In this document: in pieces, positions 27,871 through 36,783 of the stretch
Layout of the letters: each line of letters opens with the position of its first letter
Numbering within the stretch: the stretch's first letter is position 1
From: Saccharothrix sp.
Lineage (GTDB): Bacteria > Actinomycetota > Actinomycetes > Mycobacteriales > Pseudonocardiaceae
NCBI RefSeq assembly: GCF_031180885.1
Contig: NZ_JAPSLK010000025.1
Coordinates: 40,347 to 104,346, forward strand
Reading direction: 5' to 3'
DNA length: 64,000 bases
The notes under the pieces: model-generated
Told to the model about the DNA's origin: nothing
Seen by the model: the letters and a program-made list of their open reading frames with translations, nothing else
Databases searched by the model: none
Program-made: the position numbers and the translations under genes

Positions 27871-28284
27871 ATACCCCTTCCGCAGGTCGCACCGACGGTA
27901 ACGGCGTTTGCGGCCCGGTGGTAGGCCGCTTTATGGCGTTAGGGGGCAGGTGTTGCCGATGTTGCACCTGTGACGCGGTTGCCGCTCCCGGAAGTTGTGC
28001 GTTTGTGAGTGCTGTTGTTGGCGGGATGGCGGCTTGGGGATGGCGCTCTGCGGGTGGCGGGTGGTGGCGGCGGTGGGTGGCGAGCGCGTGGTGGTGGATG
28101 GGGTTGGTGGTGGCTTGCGGATGGGGGCCGGCTGACGGTGGGCGGGTGTGTGGCAGGGGGGTGGGGGCCGGGAGGGGTGGTCCGGTGGGCCCGCGTTCCT
28201 TTCTCTCTACGGGACGCGTGAGGGTGGGAAAGGTCGCGGATTCTGTATGTCGCTCGATCGGGTGATGTTCGGCTGGGGGCTTTG
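27871..28284. other. Gap of 414 bp, very G-rich on the plus strand
   Basis: From about 28018 to 28190 the plus strand is dominated by GGT, GGG and GGC words, with hardly any C runs. No open frame here has a family signature, a ribosome binding site and normal codon use together. The left end must carry the NACHT gene promoter. See the separate entry for the G-quadruplex motif. Confidence 0.55.
28156..28177 (+). other. Canonical G-quadruplex motif
   Basis: Four G runs (6, 5, 3 and 4 bases) are separated by loops of 1, 2 and 1 bases, which predicts a very stable quadruplex on the plus strand. It lies just downstream of the stop of the minus-strand alpha/beta hydrolase gene. Confidence 0.6.
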
Positions 28285-29085
28285 TCAGGTGGTCAGGAAG
28301 GTGGTGATCAGGTGGTTCACCTCGGCCGGTTGCTCGAGGAAGCCGAAGTGGCCGGCGTTCTTGACCTCGGCGTACTGGGCACCCGGAATGGCCTCGGCCA
28401 CCTCCCTCGCCAGGTGCGGCGGCAGGACGCGGTCGTCTGCGAAGCCGACCACCAGGCACGGGACCCTGACGTTGCGCAGCGCGTCCAAGCGGCTGTCGAA
28501 CTCGTCCAACTCCATCTGTGCCCGCACACCCGCACCCACCGCCGAACCCGTGAACTCGAAGACGTCCAGCCAGTCGCGGATCGCCATCGGATCGCGGAGG
28601 GTCGCGGGGGACAGGTTCAGGACCGCTGTCATCGCCGCGTAGTACCGGCCGGGGAGGGCCACCTGCTCATCGTGTAGGGCACGTTCACCCTGGGAGAGGG
28701 CGATCTGGAGAGGGTCGTTGCGGGCTGCGGTGGCCATGAGGACTGCCTTCCCCACCAAGTCGGGGCGGGCCAAGGCCAGCTCCTGGGCCACCCGTGCGCC
28801 CATCGAGGTGCCGACTACGTGTGCGGGGCCACCCAGGTGTTCGATCAAGGCCGCGGTGTCGCCTACCAGGTCCTCGATCTTCATGGCGGACGCGCACTCG
28901 TCCGTCGGTGGGATGCCGCGGTTGTCGAACGTTGCCACGCGGAAGCCGGCCGCGACGAGTGCAGGGACCTGGTGCGGTTGCCACACCCGCCCGGGGCTGC
29001 CGGTGCCCATGATGAGGACCACCAACGGGCCCGTGCCCTGGACGTCGTAGTTGAGGTTGATCCCGTTGAGCTTGGCTACCGGCAT
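28285..29085 (-). CDS. Alpha/beta hydrolase
   Basis: A 266-residue alpha/beta-hydrolase of the small esterase/lyase type. The nucleophile is Ser94 in VVGTSMGARVA, the acid is in VVGFADDRVLPP, and the histidine is in KNAGHFGFLEQP. The oxyanion loop is LIMGTGSPGRVW. This group includes resistance and polyketide-related hydrolases as well as haloperoxidase-like proteins without a metal. No neighbouring gene points to a pathway. Confidence 0.93.
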   Translation of the reverse strand: MPVAKLNGINLNYDVQGTGPLVVLIMGTGSPGRVWQPHQVPALVAAGFRVATFDNRGIPPTDECASAMKIEDLVGDTAALIEHLGGPAHVVGTSMGARVAQELALARPDLVGKAVLMATAARNDPLQIALSQGERALHDEQVALPGRYYAAMTAVLNLSPATLRDPMAIRDWLDVFEFTGSAVGAGVRAQMELDEFDSRLDALRNVRVPCLVVGFADDRVLPPHLAREVAEAIPGAQYAEVKNAGHFGFLEQPAEVNHLITTFLTT

Positions 29086-29174
29086 GTCGCGAGGTTAGCC
29101 GCCGGGCTCCGCCGCACTCTCGGCACGGACGGCTCAACCTGCCTCGGGCTTCGGACAACCGGACAGTTGATCGC

Positions 29175-29612
29175 TCAGCGGGGGCCGTTGGCGGGCCATT
29201 CGATGGCGGGGCAGCGGTTCATGACCATGTCCAGGCCGGCGGCGGTGGTGCGTTCGTACGCCTCCTCGTCGACCACGTCGAGTTGGAACCACACCGCCTT
29301 CGCCCCGATCGCCACCGCGGAGTCCGCGAACTCGCCCGCCGCCTCGGACCGGCGGAACACGTCCACGCAGTCGACCGGGAACGGGATGTCGGCCAGCTTC
29401 GCGTACCCCTGCTCACCGAGCACGGTCTCGGCGTCCGGGTGCACCGGCACGATCCGCTTCCCCTGCTGTTGCAGGAACCGGGCCACGCCGTACGCCGCCC
29501 GGTGCGGGTGGTTGGCCAAGCCCACGATCGCCCATGTCTCACACCCGGCCAGGATGCGCCGGATCTTGTCGGTTTCGCCCCAAGGCTCGGTGCCGCCCCA
29601 CACTGCGCTCAT
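29175..29612 (-). CDS. CoA-binding domain protein (YccU-like)
   Basis: A 145-residue protein with a Rossmann-like CoA-binding fold: WAIVGLANHPHRAAYGVARF gives the nucleotide loop, and KRIVPVHPDAETVLGEQGY is the typical second strand. Length and the DVFRRSEAAGEFADSAV segment match the stand-alone CoA_binding family (YccU/COG1832). Its function is unknown, although relatives bind CoA or acyl-CoA. The ATG chosen is the first with a GGA element; a GTG 24 bases upstream is the alternative. Confidence 0.9.
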   Translation of the reverse strand: MSAVWGGTEPWGETDKIRRILAGCETWAIVGLANHPHRAAYGVARFLQQQGKRIVPVHPDAETVLGEQGYAKLADIPFPVDCVDVFRRSEAAGEFADSAVAIGAKAVWFQLDVVDEEAYERTTAAGLDMVMNRCPAIEWPANGPR

Positions 29613-29718
29613 GTGTCCAGCGTAGGACGAGATCACGTGAAACTCTTTCGCGTTCTATCGGAGTAAGTGATCCTGTGGGGTGTCCGCCGCATCCTCGAAG
29701 ATCGTCGAGAGGACTGCA

Positions 29719-30978
29719 ATGCGAGCTACCCCTGCACTCGCGACCCTGCTCCTGCTCACAACAGCAACCGCACCAGCGAACGCCGCCGACGACCTCGTCT
29801 ACCTCCAAAGCGTCACCACCGGCCTCAACGCGGCCGTCTCGGGAACGTCGGTCGTCCAGCACCGACCCAAGGGCAACGAGGACCACCAGCAGTGGAGTGT
29901 GAGTGGTCGAACACTCAAAGAAGGTGCCGTCTGCCTGGGACGCGCGGGTGACCAAGCCGTCATGACGGCCTGCGACAGCCCTGACGCGCAGTGGGACATC
30001 CAAGCCGCCGGCGACCGCCACCGGCTGCGCGTCCCCGGGACCGACCGCTACCTCATCTCCGCCGGCGACCAGGTACGGATCGGCACCGGCGACGACCTCT
30101 GGTACCTCACCCCGGTCAACCCCACCCGCACCCCCGTCCCCCAGGACGGCACCCGCCGCCTCGACCAGGTCACCTTCCTCACCACCCACAACGCCTACGC
30201 CAACGGCGTCGACGGCGGCTTCGCCCCACCGTTCGTCAACCTCGCCCCCAACCAGCAACGCGGCATCGCGCAACAACTCGCGGACGGCGTGCGCGCCCTC
30301 CAACTCGACATCCACCAGACCCCCGACGGCGCGATCCTGTGCCACAACAGCTGCACCTGGGTCAGCCGCCCGGTCGCGCTCTGGGTGGACGTGCAGAAAG
30401 TCGTGGACTTCCTGCGCGCCAACCCCAGCGAGTTCGTCACGATCTTCCTGGAGGACTACGTCTCCGCCCAGGTCCTCAAGAACGAACTGGCCCGCGTCAA
30501 CGGCCTGCCCGACGTCCTGTTCCGCCCTGACCAAGCCGGCGTCCGCACCAACGGCTGGCCCACCCTGAACACCCTGCGCGCCACCGGAAAACGCCTGATG
30601 ATCTTCACCGACCACACCCGCTCCGGCGACACCCCGCAACGCGACAGCTTCGGCGTCATGTACCAATCCGAGTGGACGGTGGAGAACCACTGGTCCATGG
30701 GACCGGGCCTGGGCACCTCGGACTGGTCCTGCTACAGCCGCTGGTCAACCCCGCTCACCCGCACCGAACCGGGCTTCGTCCCGCTGTTCGTGATGAACCA
30801 CTTCCGCGACGTCCCGTTCACCAGCACCGCCACCACCGACAACGGCAAGCTCGCCGACCGCGCCCGCCGCTTCTGCGAACCCGCCGCCCGCAAAACCCCC
30901 AACTACCTGGCCGTCGACCACTACCACCTGGGCAACCCCATGGCCGCCGTCCAAGCCCTCGCGTCGGAACGCTTCTAA
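29719..30978 (+). CDS. Secreted PI-PLC X-domain phospholipase with N-terminal lectin-like domain
   Basis: A 419-residue exported protein with signal peptide at about 1-23 (ALATLLLLTTATAPANA). Residues 25-130 resemble a beta-trefoil lectin with QQW (58-60) and AQW (90-92) motifs. The phosphatidylinositol-specific phospholipase C X domain runs from about 148: FLTTHNAYAN with His157, and AILCHNSC with His209, the usual pair of catalytic histidines. IFLEDYV and a long C-terminal part complete the barrel. It would cleave phosphoinositide or a glycosylated relative outside the cell. Ribosome binding site GAGAGGA precedes the ATG. It overlaps the convergent protease gene by four bases. Confidence 0.9.
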   Translation: MRATPALATLLLLTTATAPANAADDLVYLQSVTTGLNAAVSGTSVVQHRPKGNEDHQQWSVSGRTLKEGAVCLGRAGDQAVMTACDSPDAQWDIQAAGDRHRLRVPGTDRYLISAGDQVRIGTGDDLWYLTPVNPTRTPVPQDGTRRLDQVTFLTTHNAYANGVDGGFAPPFVNLAPNQQRGIAQQLADGVRALQLDIHQTPDGAILCHNSCTWVSRPVALWVDVQKVVDFLRANPSEFVTIFLEDYVSAQVLKNELARVNGLPDVLFRPDQAGVRTNGWPTLNTLRATGKRLMIFTDHTRSGDTPQRDSFGVMYQSEWTVENHWSMGPGLGTSDWSCYSRWSTPLTRTEPGFVPLFVMNHFRDVPFTSTATTDNGKLADRARRFCEPAARKTPNYLAVDHYHLGNPMAAVQALASERF

Positions 30979-31769
30979 GGCTTGGGCAACGAGCAGTCCG
31001 GCGCGGCCAGGTCGAGCACGCTGCCGGGCTTGAGGCACGCCACGAACTCGTGGGTCTGCTGCGCGTAACCGGTGCGGTGGCGAACCGTCACCGCACCGGT
31101 TTCGTCCACCTCGCAAGGGTTGTTCAACGTGCAGCTCTCTCCGCGCTCGTTCATCGTGTTGTTCACCGCGACCACCCGCCCCGCCGGGTCGAGGACCGGC
31201 GAACCGGAACTGCCCGCGACCGTCTCGCACTCGGGGGTGTAGCGGGCCGAGTCGTGCCAGGTCCACTTGTCCTCGCGCAAGCGGTGGACGAACCCGTCCA
31301 GCCGGCACGAGTAGACCTTCTTCCAGTACCCCGAAACCACGTCGATGGCGATGCCGGCGGCGGGCCGTTCCGCCGCCAGTTCCAGCGCCCGCGACCCGGC
31401 CGCCTCGACGTCCGAGTACGTCATGGACAGCCGGTACAGGGCCGCGTCGGTGCGGGTCATCGTCGCGTACAGCAAGCGGTCGGCACGCACCATGCGCAGC
31501 GAACCCGTGCCCTCGCGGTCGATCAGCGAGAACGAGCGCGACGACGGCCGGTCCACCAGGACGTCCCCGTCCGGCATCATGTGCACGCAGTGCCCGTTGG
31601 TCAGCACCAGCGCCGGGTCGGACGGCTGCGCGGTCGGCGTCCGCACCACCGCGCCCGAGCACGTGCTCGACGCGACCGTGCCGGTGAAGTCCGCCGTGAC
31701 AGCATGCGCGGGCACGGCGGTCGCGAGCAGGATGAGCACGGCGACCGCCACCGACCCGAGCTTGGCCAC
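30975..31769 (-). CDS. Secreted trypsin-like serine protease
   Basis: A 264-residue exported protease. The signal peptide is about 1-23 (GSVAVAVLILLATAVPAHA). The triad residues are His60 (LTNGHCV), Asp108 (TRTDAALYRL) and Ser188 (AGSSGSPV). Four further cysteines (SSTC, YSC, PEC, ESC) could form disulfides. The S1-type protease (trypsin-like peptidase domain) is common in actinomycete secretomes. The GTG start has AGGAGG eight bases upstream. The gene is tail-to-tail with the lectin-phospholipase. Confidence 0.9.
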   Translation of the reverse strand: MAKLGSVAVAVLILLATAVPAHAVTADFTGTVASSTCSGAVVRTPTAQPSDPALVLTNGHCVHMMPDGDVLVDRPSSRSFSLIDREGTGSLRMVRADRLLYATMTRTDAALYRLSMTYSDVEAAGSRALELAAERPAAGIAIDVVSGYWKKVYSCRLDGFVHRLREDKWTWHDSARYTPECETVAGSSGSPVLDPAGRVVAVNNTMNERGESCTLNNPCEVDETGAVTVRHRTGYAQQTHEFVACLKPGSVLDLAAPDCSLPKP

Positions 31770-31811
31770 GGAATCCTCCTGGAGTGGGGTTCCGGGGCAT
31801 GAAACCACCGA

Positions 31812-31847
31812 CCCGGCGGCGGTGTCCGATCGAGCACCACCGCCGGG
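31812..31847 (-). terminator. Hairpin terminator of the acyl-CoA dehydrogenase operon
   Basis: CCCGGCGGCGGTG pairs with CACCACCGCCGGG over 13 bp with a single mismatch around a 10-base loop, ten bases past the stop codon of the last gene in the operon. Confidence 0.65.
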
Positions 31848-31856
31848 CGACGGAAT

Positions 31857-33014
31857 TCACCGGTACGCGGGAATCCCGGTCAGGGCGTGACCGAGCGCGA
31901 GCGTGTGGATCTCCGACGTGCCCTCGTAGGTCAGCACCGATTCGAGGTTGTTCGCGTGCCGCAACGGCGAGTACTCCAGCGAAATGCCGTTCGCCCCCAG
32001 TATCGTGCGCGCCTCGCGGGCCACGGCGATCGCCGACTCGACGTTGTTCAGCTTGCCCGCGCTGATCTGCTCGGGCCGCAGCACACCCTTCTCCTTCAAC
32101 CCGGCCAGGTGCAGGGCAAGCAACATGCTGTTGCCCACCGCGAGCGACATCGACGCCAGTTTCCGCTGCGTGAGCTGGAAAGCGGCGATCGGCTTGTCGA
32201 ACTGCACCCGCGTCCCGGCGTAGTCGCGCGCCACCCGGAAGCTGTCCAGAGCCGCCCCGACCGCGCCGAACACGATGCCGAACCGGGCTTCGTTCAGGCA
32301 CGACAGGGGAGCGCCGAGGCTCGTGGCCAGCGGCAGGCGAGCGCTTTCCGGCAGCCGGACGTCCTCCAGCACCAGTTCCGACGTCACCGACGCCCGCATG
32401 GACAGCTTGCCCTTGATGTCCCGCGTGCTGAACCCGGGCGTGCCGCGCGGCACGAGGAACCCGCGCACGCCCTCGTCCGTGTTCGCCCACACCGTCGCGA
32501 CGTCGGCCCAACCACCGTTGGTGATCCACATCTTGGTGCCGTTGAGCACCCAGTCGCCGCCCTGCCGCACGGCCCGCGTGCGCATGCCGGACGGGTTGCT
32601 GCCGAAGTCCGGCTCGGTCAAGCCGAAGCAGCCGATCGCCTCACCGGACGCCAAGCGCGGCAACCACTCCTGCTTCTGCTCCTCCGACCCGTACTTCCAG
32701 ATCGAGAACATCGACAGCGAGCCCTGCACCGACACGAAACTCCGGATGCCGCTGTCCACGGCCTCCAGTTCCAGGCACGCCAAGCCGTACGCGGTGGCGG
32801 ATGCGCCGGCGCACCCGTAGCCGGTCAGGTGCATCCCGAGCACGCCGAGTTTGCCCAGCTCACCGGCGATGTCCCGGGGCAGGGCGCCGGCCTCGAACCA
32901 CTCGGCCACGTGCGGCCGGACGCGGTCGGCCAGGTAACGCTCCACGGTGGACTGGATGTCCCGGTCCTCGTCGTTCAACAGGGAGGGGATGTCCAGCAGG
33001 GTCAACGGGTCCAC
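31857..33014 (-). CDS. Acyl-CoA dehydrogenase, most like glutaryl-CoA dehydrogenase
   Basis: A 385-residue flavoenzyme. The catalytic glutamate is Glu364 in YEGTSEIH. FAD-binding segments GCFGLTEPDFGSNPSGM and WITNGGWADV are present. The sequence IRSFVSVQGSLSMFSIWKYG aligns with the glutaryl-CoA dehydrogenase segment whose arginine holds the distal carboxylate, which points to glutaryl-CoA to crotonyl-CoA conversion with decarboxylation. It is the last gene of a four-gene unit, with a one-base gap after the CoA-transferase stop. The GTG start was chosen by this close spacing. The specificity is an inference. Confidence 0.9.
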   Translation of the reverse strand: MDPLTLLDIPSLLNDEDRDIQSTVERYLADRVRPHVAEWFEAGALPRDIAGELGKLGVLGMHLTGYGCAGASATAYGLACLELEAVDSGIRSFVSVQGSLSMFSIWKYGSEEQKQEWLPRLASGEAIGCFGLTEPDFGSNPSGMRTRAVRQGGDWVLNGTKMWITNGGWADVATVWANTDEGVRGFLVPRGTPGFSTRDIKGKLSMRASVTSELVLEDVRLPESARLPLATSLGAPLSCLNEARFGIVFGAVGAALDSFRVARDYAGTRVQFDKPIAAFQLTQRKLASMSLAVGNSMLLALHLAGLKEKGVLRPEQISAGKLNNVESAIAVAREARTILGANGISLEYSPLRHANNLESVLTYEGTSEIHTLALGHALTGIPAYR

Positions 33015-33015
33015 G

Positions 33016-34086
33016 TCACTCCAGGTCGGGCGGCGGCAACCGGTAGGTCGCCGGGGTTTCGGACAGGCGGATGGGGTTGGCGACCAGGGTCAGGCCGCCG
33101 ACGTCGACGGTCGGGCGCAGGTCCAGCGACTCGGCCAACTCGACCGCGCCCGCGATGTCGTTGACCGGCCCGCACGGCACGCCCAGCGGCGTGAGCAGGG
33201 CGAACCAGTCGACGGCCGGGCGGGTGCGCAGGCGCGCGGAGAGCAGGTCCGCCAGCGCGTCCACGTGCGCGACGCGGTCGGAGTTGGTGGCGAACCTCGG
33301 GTCGGGGTCGAGGTCCAGCGCATCCCACAGCCGTTCGAACTGCCGGTCGTTGCCCACGGCCAGCACGATCGGCTTGTCGGCGGTGGGGAACACCTCGTAC
33401 GGCGCGATCGACGGGTGCCGGTTGCCCATGAACCCCGGGACGACACCGGCGAGCGTGTACGCGGCCGTCTGGTTCACCATGCTGGACAACAACACCGACA
33501 ACAGGTCCACCTCGACCAGTTGCCCCTCGCCGGTGCGGTCCCGGTGGCGCAGCGCGGCCAGGATGCCGACGGCGGCGTGCACACCGGTCAGCACGTCCAC
33601 CAGCGCGACCCCGACCTTGGTCGGCTCGGTCGTGCCGGTGACGCTCATCAGCCCACCGACCGCCTGCACCAGCAGGTCGTACCCCGGCAGCGCCGCGCCT
33701 TCGCCCGCGCCGAACCCGGTCACCGAGCAGTACACAAGGCGTTTGTGCTCCGCACGCAGTGACGGGTAGTCGAGGCCGAAGCGCTGCATGGTGCCCGGCC
33801 GGAAGTTCTCCACGACCACGTCCGCGCCCAGCGCCAGCTCCCGGGCTTCCGCGAGGCCCCTCGACGTGGCCAGGTCGATCGTGCGCGAGACCTTGTTGCG
33901 ATTGACCGAAAGGAAGTACGTGGCCCGGCCGTGCGCGTACGGCGGACCCCACGCCCGCGTCTCGTCGCCGCGCGGGTGCTCGATCTTGATCACCTCGGCG
34001 CCCAGGTCGGCCAGCACCATGGTCGCGTAGGGCGCGGCCAGCACGCGGCCGAAGTCGGCGATGACGATCCCGTCGAGCGCGCTCAC
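33016..34086 (-). CDS. CaiB/BaiF family (type III) CoA-transferase
   Basis: A 356-residue CoA-transferase. The conserved catalytic aspartate lies in the segment GYDLLVQAVGGLMSVTG, and the N-terminal DFGRVLAAPYATMVLADLGAEV and ENFRPGTMQRFGLDY motifs are typical. Next to a glutaryl-CoA dehydrogenase-like gene it may activate glutarate using succinyl-CoA, as the SUGCT enzymes do; this is an inference from context. Start GTG overlaps the dehydrogenase stop (GTGA) of the upstream gene. Confidence 0.9.
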   Translation of the reverse strand: MSALDGIVIADFGRVLAAPYATMVLADLGAEVIKIEHPRGDETRAWGPPYAHGRATYFLSVNRNKVSRTIDLATSRGLAEARELALGADVVVENFRPGTMQRFGLDYPSLRAEHKRLVYCSVTGFGAGEGAALPGYDLLVQAVGGLMSVTGTTEPTKVGVALVDVLTGVHAAVGILAALRHRDRTGEGQLVEVDLLSVLLSSMVNQTAAYTLAGVVPGFMGNRHPSIAPYEVFPTADKPIVLAVGNDRQFERLWDALDLDPDPRFATNSDRVAHVDALADLLSARLRTRPAVDWFALLTPLGVPCGPVNDIAGAVELAESLDLRPTVDVGGLTLVANPIRLSETPATYRLPPPDLE

Positions 34087-35201
34087 GCGACCCGTCCCTT
34101 CAGTCGCATGGCCGCCAGCACCCGTTCCTGGGCGACGGCCCGTGCGGTCTCGTGCGGTGTGACGCCCCGGGAAGCGCTTTCCGCCACCACGAACGCCGCG
34201 TTCGCCCGCAACTTCCGGGACACAGCGTCCATCACCACGACCGGGTCGACGGGGAACGGCGAATACCGTGCGTCCATGCCGTAAGCCGCCGCCACGACAC
34301 CGCCCGCGTTGGCGATGAAGTCCGGCACGACGGTGATCCCGCGCGCCGCCAGCACTTCCTGCGCCTCCACCGACGTCGGCAGGTTCGCGCCCTCCACGAC
34401 CAGGGAAGCGCTTACCCGACTCGCCAGCGAGGTGTCCAAGACGTCCTGCGTGGCTGCCGGCACGAGGATGTCGCACGGCGCAACGAGTTCCTCGCCGAGC
34501 GGCTGCACCGGACTGTACTCGGTCACCGCGTCGTCACCCAGCTCGTCCCGCAGCCCCAACAGCTTCGGCACGTCCAGCCCGTCCGGGTCCAGCACCGCCC
34601 CGCGCACCGACGACACCGCGACCACGACGGCACCCAGTTCCGCGAACCGCCGCACCGCCGCCGCCCCGACCGCGCCGAACCCCTGCACCGCGACCCGCTT
34701 GTCCCGCAAGGGAAGCAGCTCGTCCGCGACCTCAGCGACGCCGAACCCGGTGACCCCCAGCTCGTCGTAGGGCAACCCGCCCAACGCGGCCGGCGCGCCC
34801 ATCATCGCGCCCCGGTCACCCAGTTCGTCCTGCACGATCGCCGCGTCCCGCTCGGTGAGCCCCATGTCCAGACCCAGCACGTACTCGCGCGGCACCTCGT
34901 TGGACAGCGCCCGCGCGAACGCCCGCAGCGCCCGCTCCTTGTCCGGCGACGCCGGGTCGAACGCGATGCCCGCCTTGGCCCCGCCGAAGAACAGGTCGAC
35001 GCCGGCCCACTTCCACGTCATGACCCGCGCCAGCCGCGCCACCTCCGCCGCGGTCACGGTCGGCGACATGCGCGTGCCGCCCTTGCCCATGCCGCGCGCG
35101 GTGTTGTCGATGACCAGCACGCCCTTCATGCCGGTGCGCCGGTCGGACACGGCGACGACCTTCTCCGGACCCCACTCGTCCACCAGGTCGAGGACGTCCA
35201 T
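34083..35201 (-). CDS. Glu/Leu/Phe/Val-family amino-acid dehydrogenase
   Basis: A 372-residue NAD(P)-dependent oxidative deaminase. The N-terminal domain has GKGGTRMSPTVT and the catalytic-lysine motif FFGGAKAGI. The Rossmann domain has VQGFGAVGAAAVRRF, and VPDFIANAGGVV follows. These suit the leucine/glutamate dehydrogenase superfamily, but substrate residues cannot be resolved by eye. In this operon 2-aminoadipate to 2-oxoadipate is a plausible reaction. Its ATG shares a base with the aldehyde dehydrogenase stop (TGATG). The C terminus overlaps the CoA-transferase start. Confidence 0.9.
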   Translation of the reverse strand: MDVLDLVDEWGPEKVVAVSDRRTGMKGVLVIDNTARGMGKGGTRMSPTVTAAEVARLARVMTWKWAGVDLFFGGAKAGIAFDPASPDKERALRAFARALSNEVPREYVLGLDMGLTERDAAIVQDELGDRGAMMGAPAALGGLPYDELGVTGFGVAEVADELLPLRDKRVAVQGFGAVGAAAVRRFAELGAVVVAVSSVRGAVLDPDGLDVPKLLGLRDELGDDAVTEYSPVQPLGEELVAPCDILVPAATQDVLDTSLASRVSASLVVEGANLPTSVEAQEVLAARGITVVPDFIANAGGVVAAAYGMDARYSPFPVDPVVVMDAVSRKLRANAAFVVAESASRGVTPHETARAVAQERVLAAMRLKGRVA

Positions 35202-36700
35202 CAGCCGTCCAGCCGGAAGCCCAGGTCGGCCTCGACCGACAGCGTGTCCATCTGCGCCTTCTGCAACGAGCCCGAGTAGTCCCAGTTCATCGACTGCCAG
35301 CGGGTGAACTGGTCGAGCACCCACACCCCGGACTGGCGGGAACCGTTGCCGGACTTGCCGTTCCCGCCGAACGGCAGGTGCGCCTCCGCGCCCGAGGTCG
35401 AGTTGTTGACGCTCACCATGCCCGCGCTGATCCCACTTCGGAACGCGAACACCTTGTTCGGGTCGGTGGTGTAGATGGCGCTCGACAGGCCGTAACCGGG
35501 CAGGTTGGCGAGTTCGACGGCCTCGTCCAGCGTCCGGTACGGCGTCACGCCCACGATCGGGCCGAACGTCTCGTTGAGGAACAGCTCGTCGTCGGGCCGC
35601 ACACCGGACACGATCACCGGGTGGTAGAACAGGCCCGCCTCCGGGTCGCCGAGGAAGCCCTTGCGGGGGTTGGTGCTCGTGATCCGGCCGACGCCGGTCG
35701 ACCCGTGCGTGGTGTGGTGGTCGCGAACCCAGCCCAGGTACTCCTCGTAGGACGCGGCGAACTTGCCGTCCAGCATCGGCCCGTACAGCACGTCGCCGAA
35801 CGGGTTGCCCACCACCGCCGCCTCGGTCGCCGCCGCGAACCGGCGCAGGAACTCGTCGTGCACCGACTCGTGCACGATGGCCGTGCCCAGGGACGTGCAG
35901 CGCTGCCCGCCGGTGCCGAACCCGGAGAACAGCGCGCCCTGCACCGCGAGGTCGAGGTCGGCGTCCTCGGTGACCACCATGGGGTTCTTGCCGCCCAGCT
36001 CCAGGCACGGCGACTGGAGGTGCCGCCCGCACAGCGCGCCGATCAGCGCGCCGACCTCGGACGACCCGGTGAAGCCGACCTTGTCCACCAACCGCTCCTG
36101 GAGAGCGCTCTCCAGACCCCGGAACGTCTCCGACCCCTCGGCGAAGACGATGTTCAGCACGCCTTCCGGCAGGCTGGACGCGGCGAAGATGTCGTAGAAA
36201 GCCCGCGCGGACGCGGCGGAGTACTCGGCGGGCTTCCACACGACCGTGTTGCCGCACAGCAGCGCGGGCACGATGTACCAGGACGGCACGGCCACCGGGA
36301 AGTTGCCCGCGGTGATGAACGCCGTCACGCCGACCGGGTTGCGGAAGGTGAACAGCTGCTTGTCCGGCATCTCCGACGGCACGGTCTGCCCGTAGAGCCG
36401 GCGGCCCTCGCCGACGAAGAACGCGCACGTGTCGGCGATCTCCTGGACCTCGCCGCGCGCCTCGGCCAGCGGCTTGCCGATCTCGCGGGTGACCAGGCGG
36501 GCCAGCGCCTCGGCGTTGGCCTCGACCAGCTTGCCGATGTTGGCGACCACCTGGCCCCGGACCGGCGCGGGCACCCGGGCCCAGTCGCGTTGGGCCTGCT
36601 TGGCGCGCCGCGCGGCGGCGGTGAACTCGCCCGCGCCGACCAGTTCGACGGTGGTGACGACGTCCGCGAGGTCGGCGGGGTTGGTGGACACGTAGGTCAT
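35201..36700 (-). CDS. Aldehyde dehydrogenase, probable 2-aminoadipate-semialdehyde (piperideine-6-carboxylate) dehydrogenase
   Basis: A 499-residue NAD(P)-dependent aldehyde dehydrogenase. The catalytic glutamate is in LELGGKNPMVV, the cysteine in GTGGQRCTSLG, and the cofactor-binding WKPAEYSAASA and FTGSSEVG motifs are present. The family pattern (NSTSGAEAHLPFGGNGKSGNG) fits the group around ALDH7/Pcd, which oxidises 2-aminoadipate semialdehyde formed from lysine; this specificity is an inference supported by the glutaryl-CoA dehydrogenase downstream. It is the first gene of the operon and lies 83 bp from a divergent LysR gene. Confidence 0.88.
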   Translation of the reverse strand: MTYVSTNPADLADVVTTVELVGAGEFTAAARRAKQAQRDWARVPAPVRGQVVANIGKLVEANAEALARLVTREIGKPLAEARGEVQEIADTCAFFVGEGRRLYGQTVPSEMPDKQLFTFRNPVGVTAFITAGNFPVAVPSWYIVPALLCGNTVVWKPAEYSAASARAFYDIFAASSLPEGVLNIVFAEGSETFRGLESALQERLVDKVGFTGSSEVGALIGALCGRHLQSPCLELGGKNPMVVTEDADLDLAVQGALFSGFGTGGQRCTSLGTAIVHESVHDEFLRRFAAATEAAVVGNPFGDVLYGPMLDGKFAASYEEYLGWVRDHHTTHGSTGVGRITSTNPRKGFLGDPEAGLFYHPVIVSGVRPDDELFLNETFGPIVGVTPYRTLDEAVELANLPGYGLSSAIYTTDPNKVFAFRSGISAGMVSVNNSTSGAEAHLPFGGNGKSGNGSRQSGVWVLDQFTRWQSMNWDYSGSLQKAQMDTLSVEADLGFRLDG

Positions 36701-36783
36701 GGTGCTCAAGCCTGGTGTGCGGCGCGCCGTCGTGCCAACTCCGCCAGCGTGAAACCTCGCGGGCGCGAGCATAAGCTGAGCTG

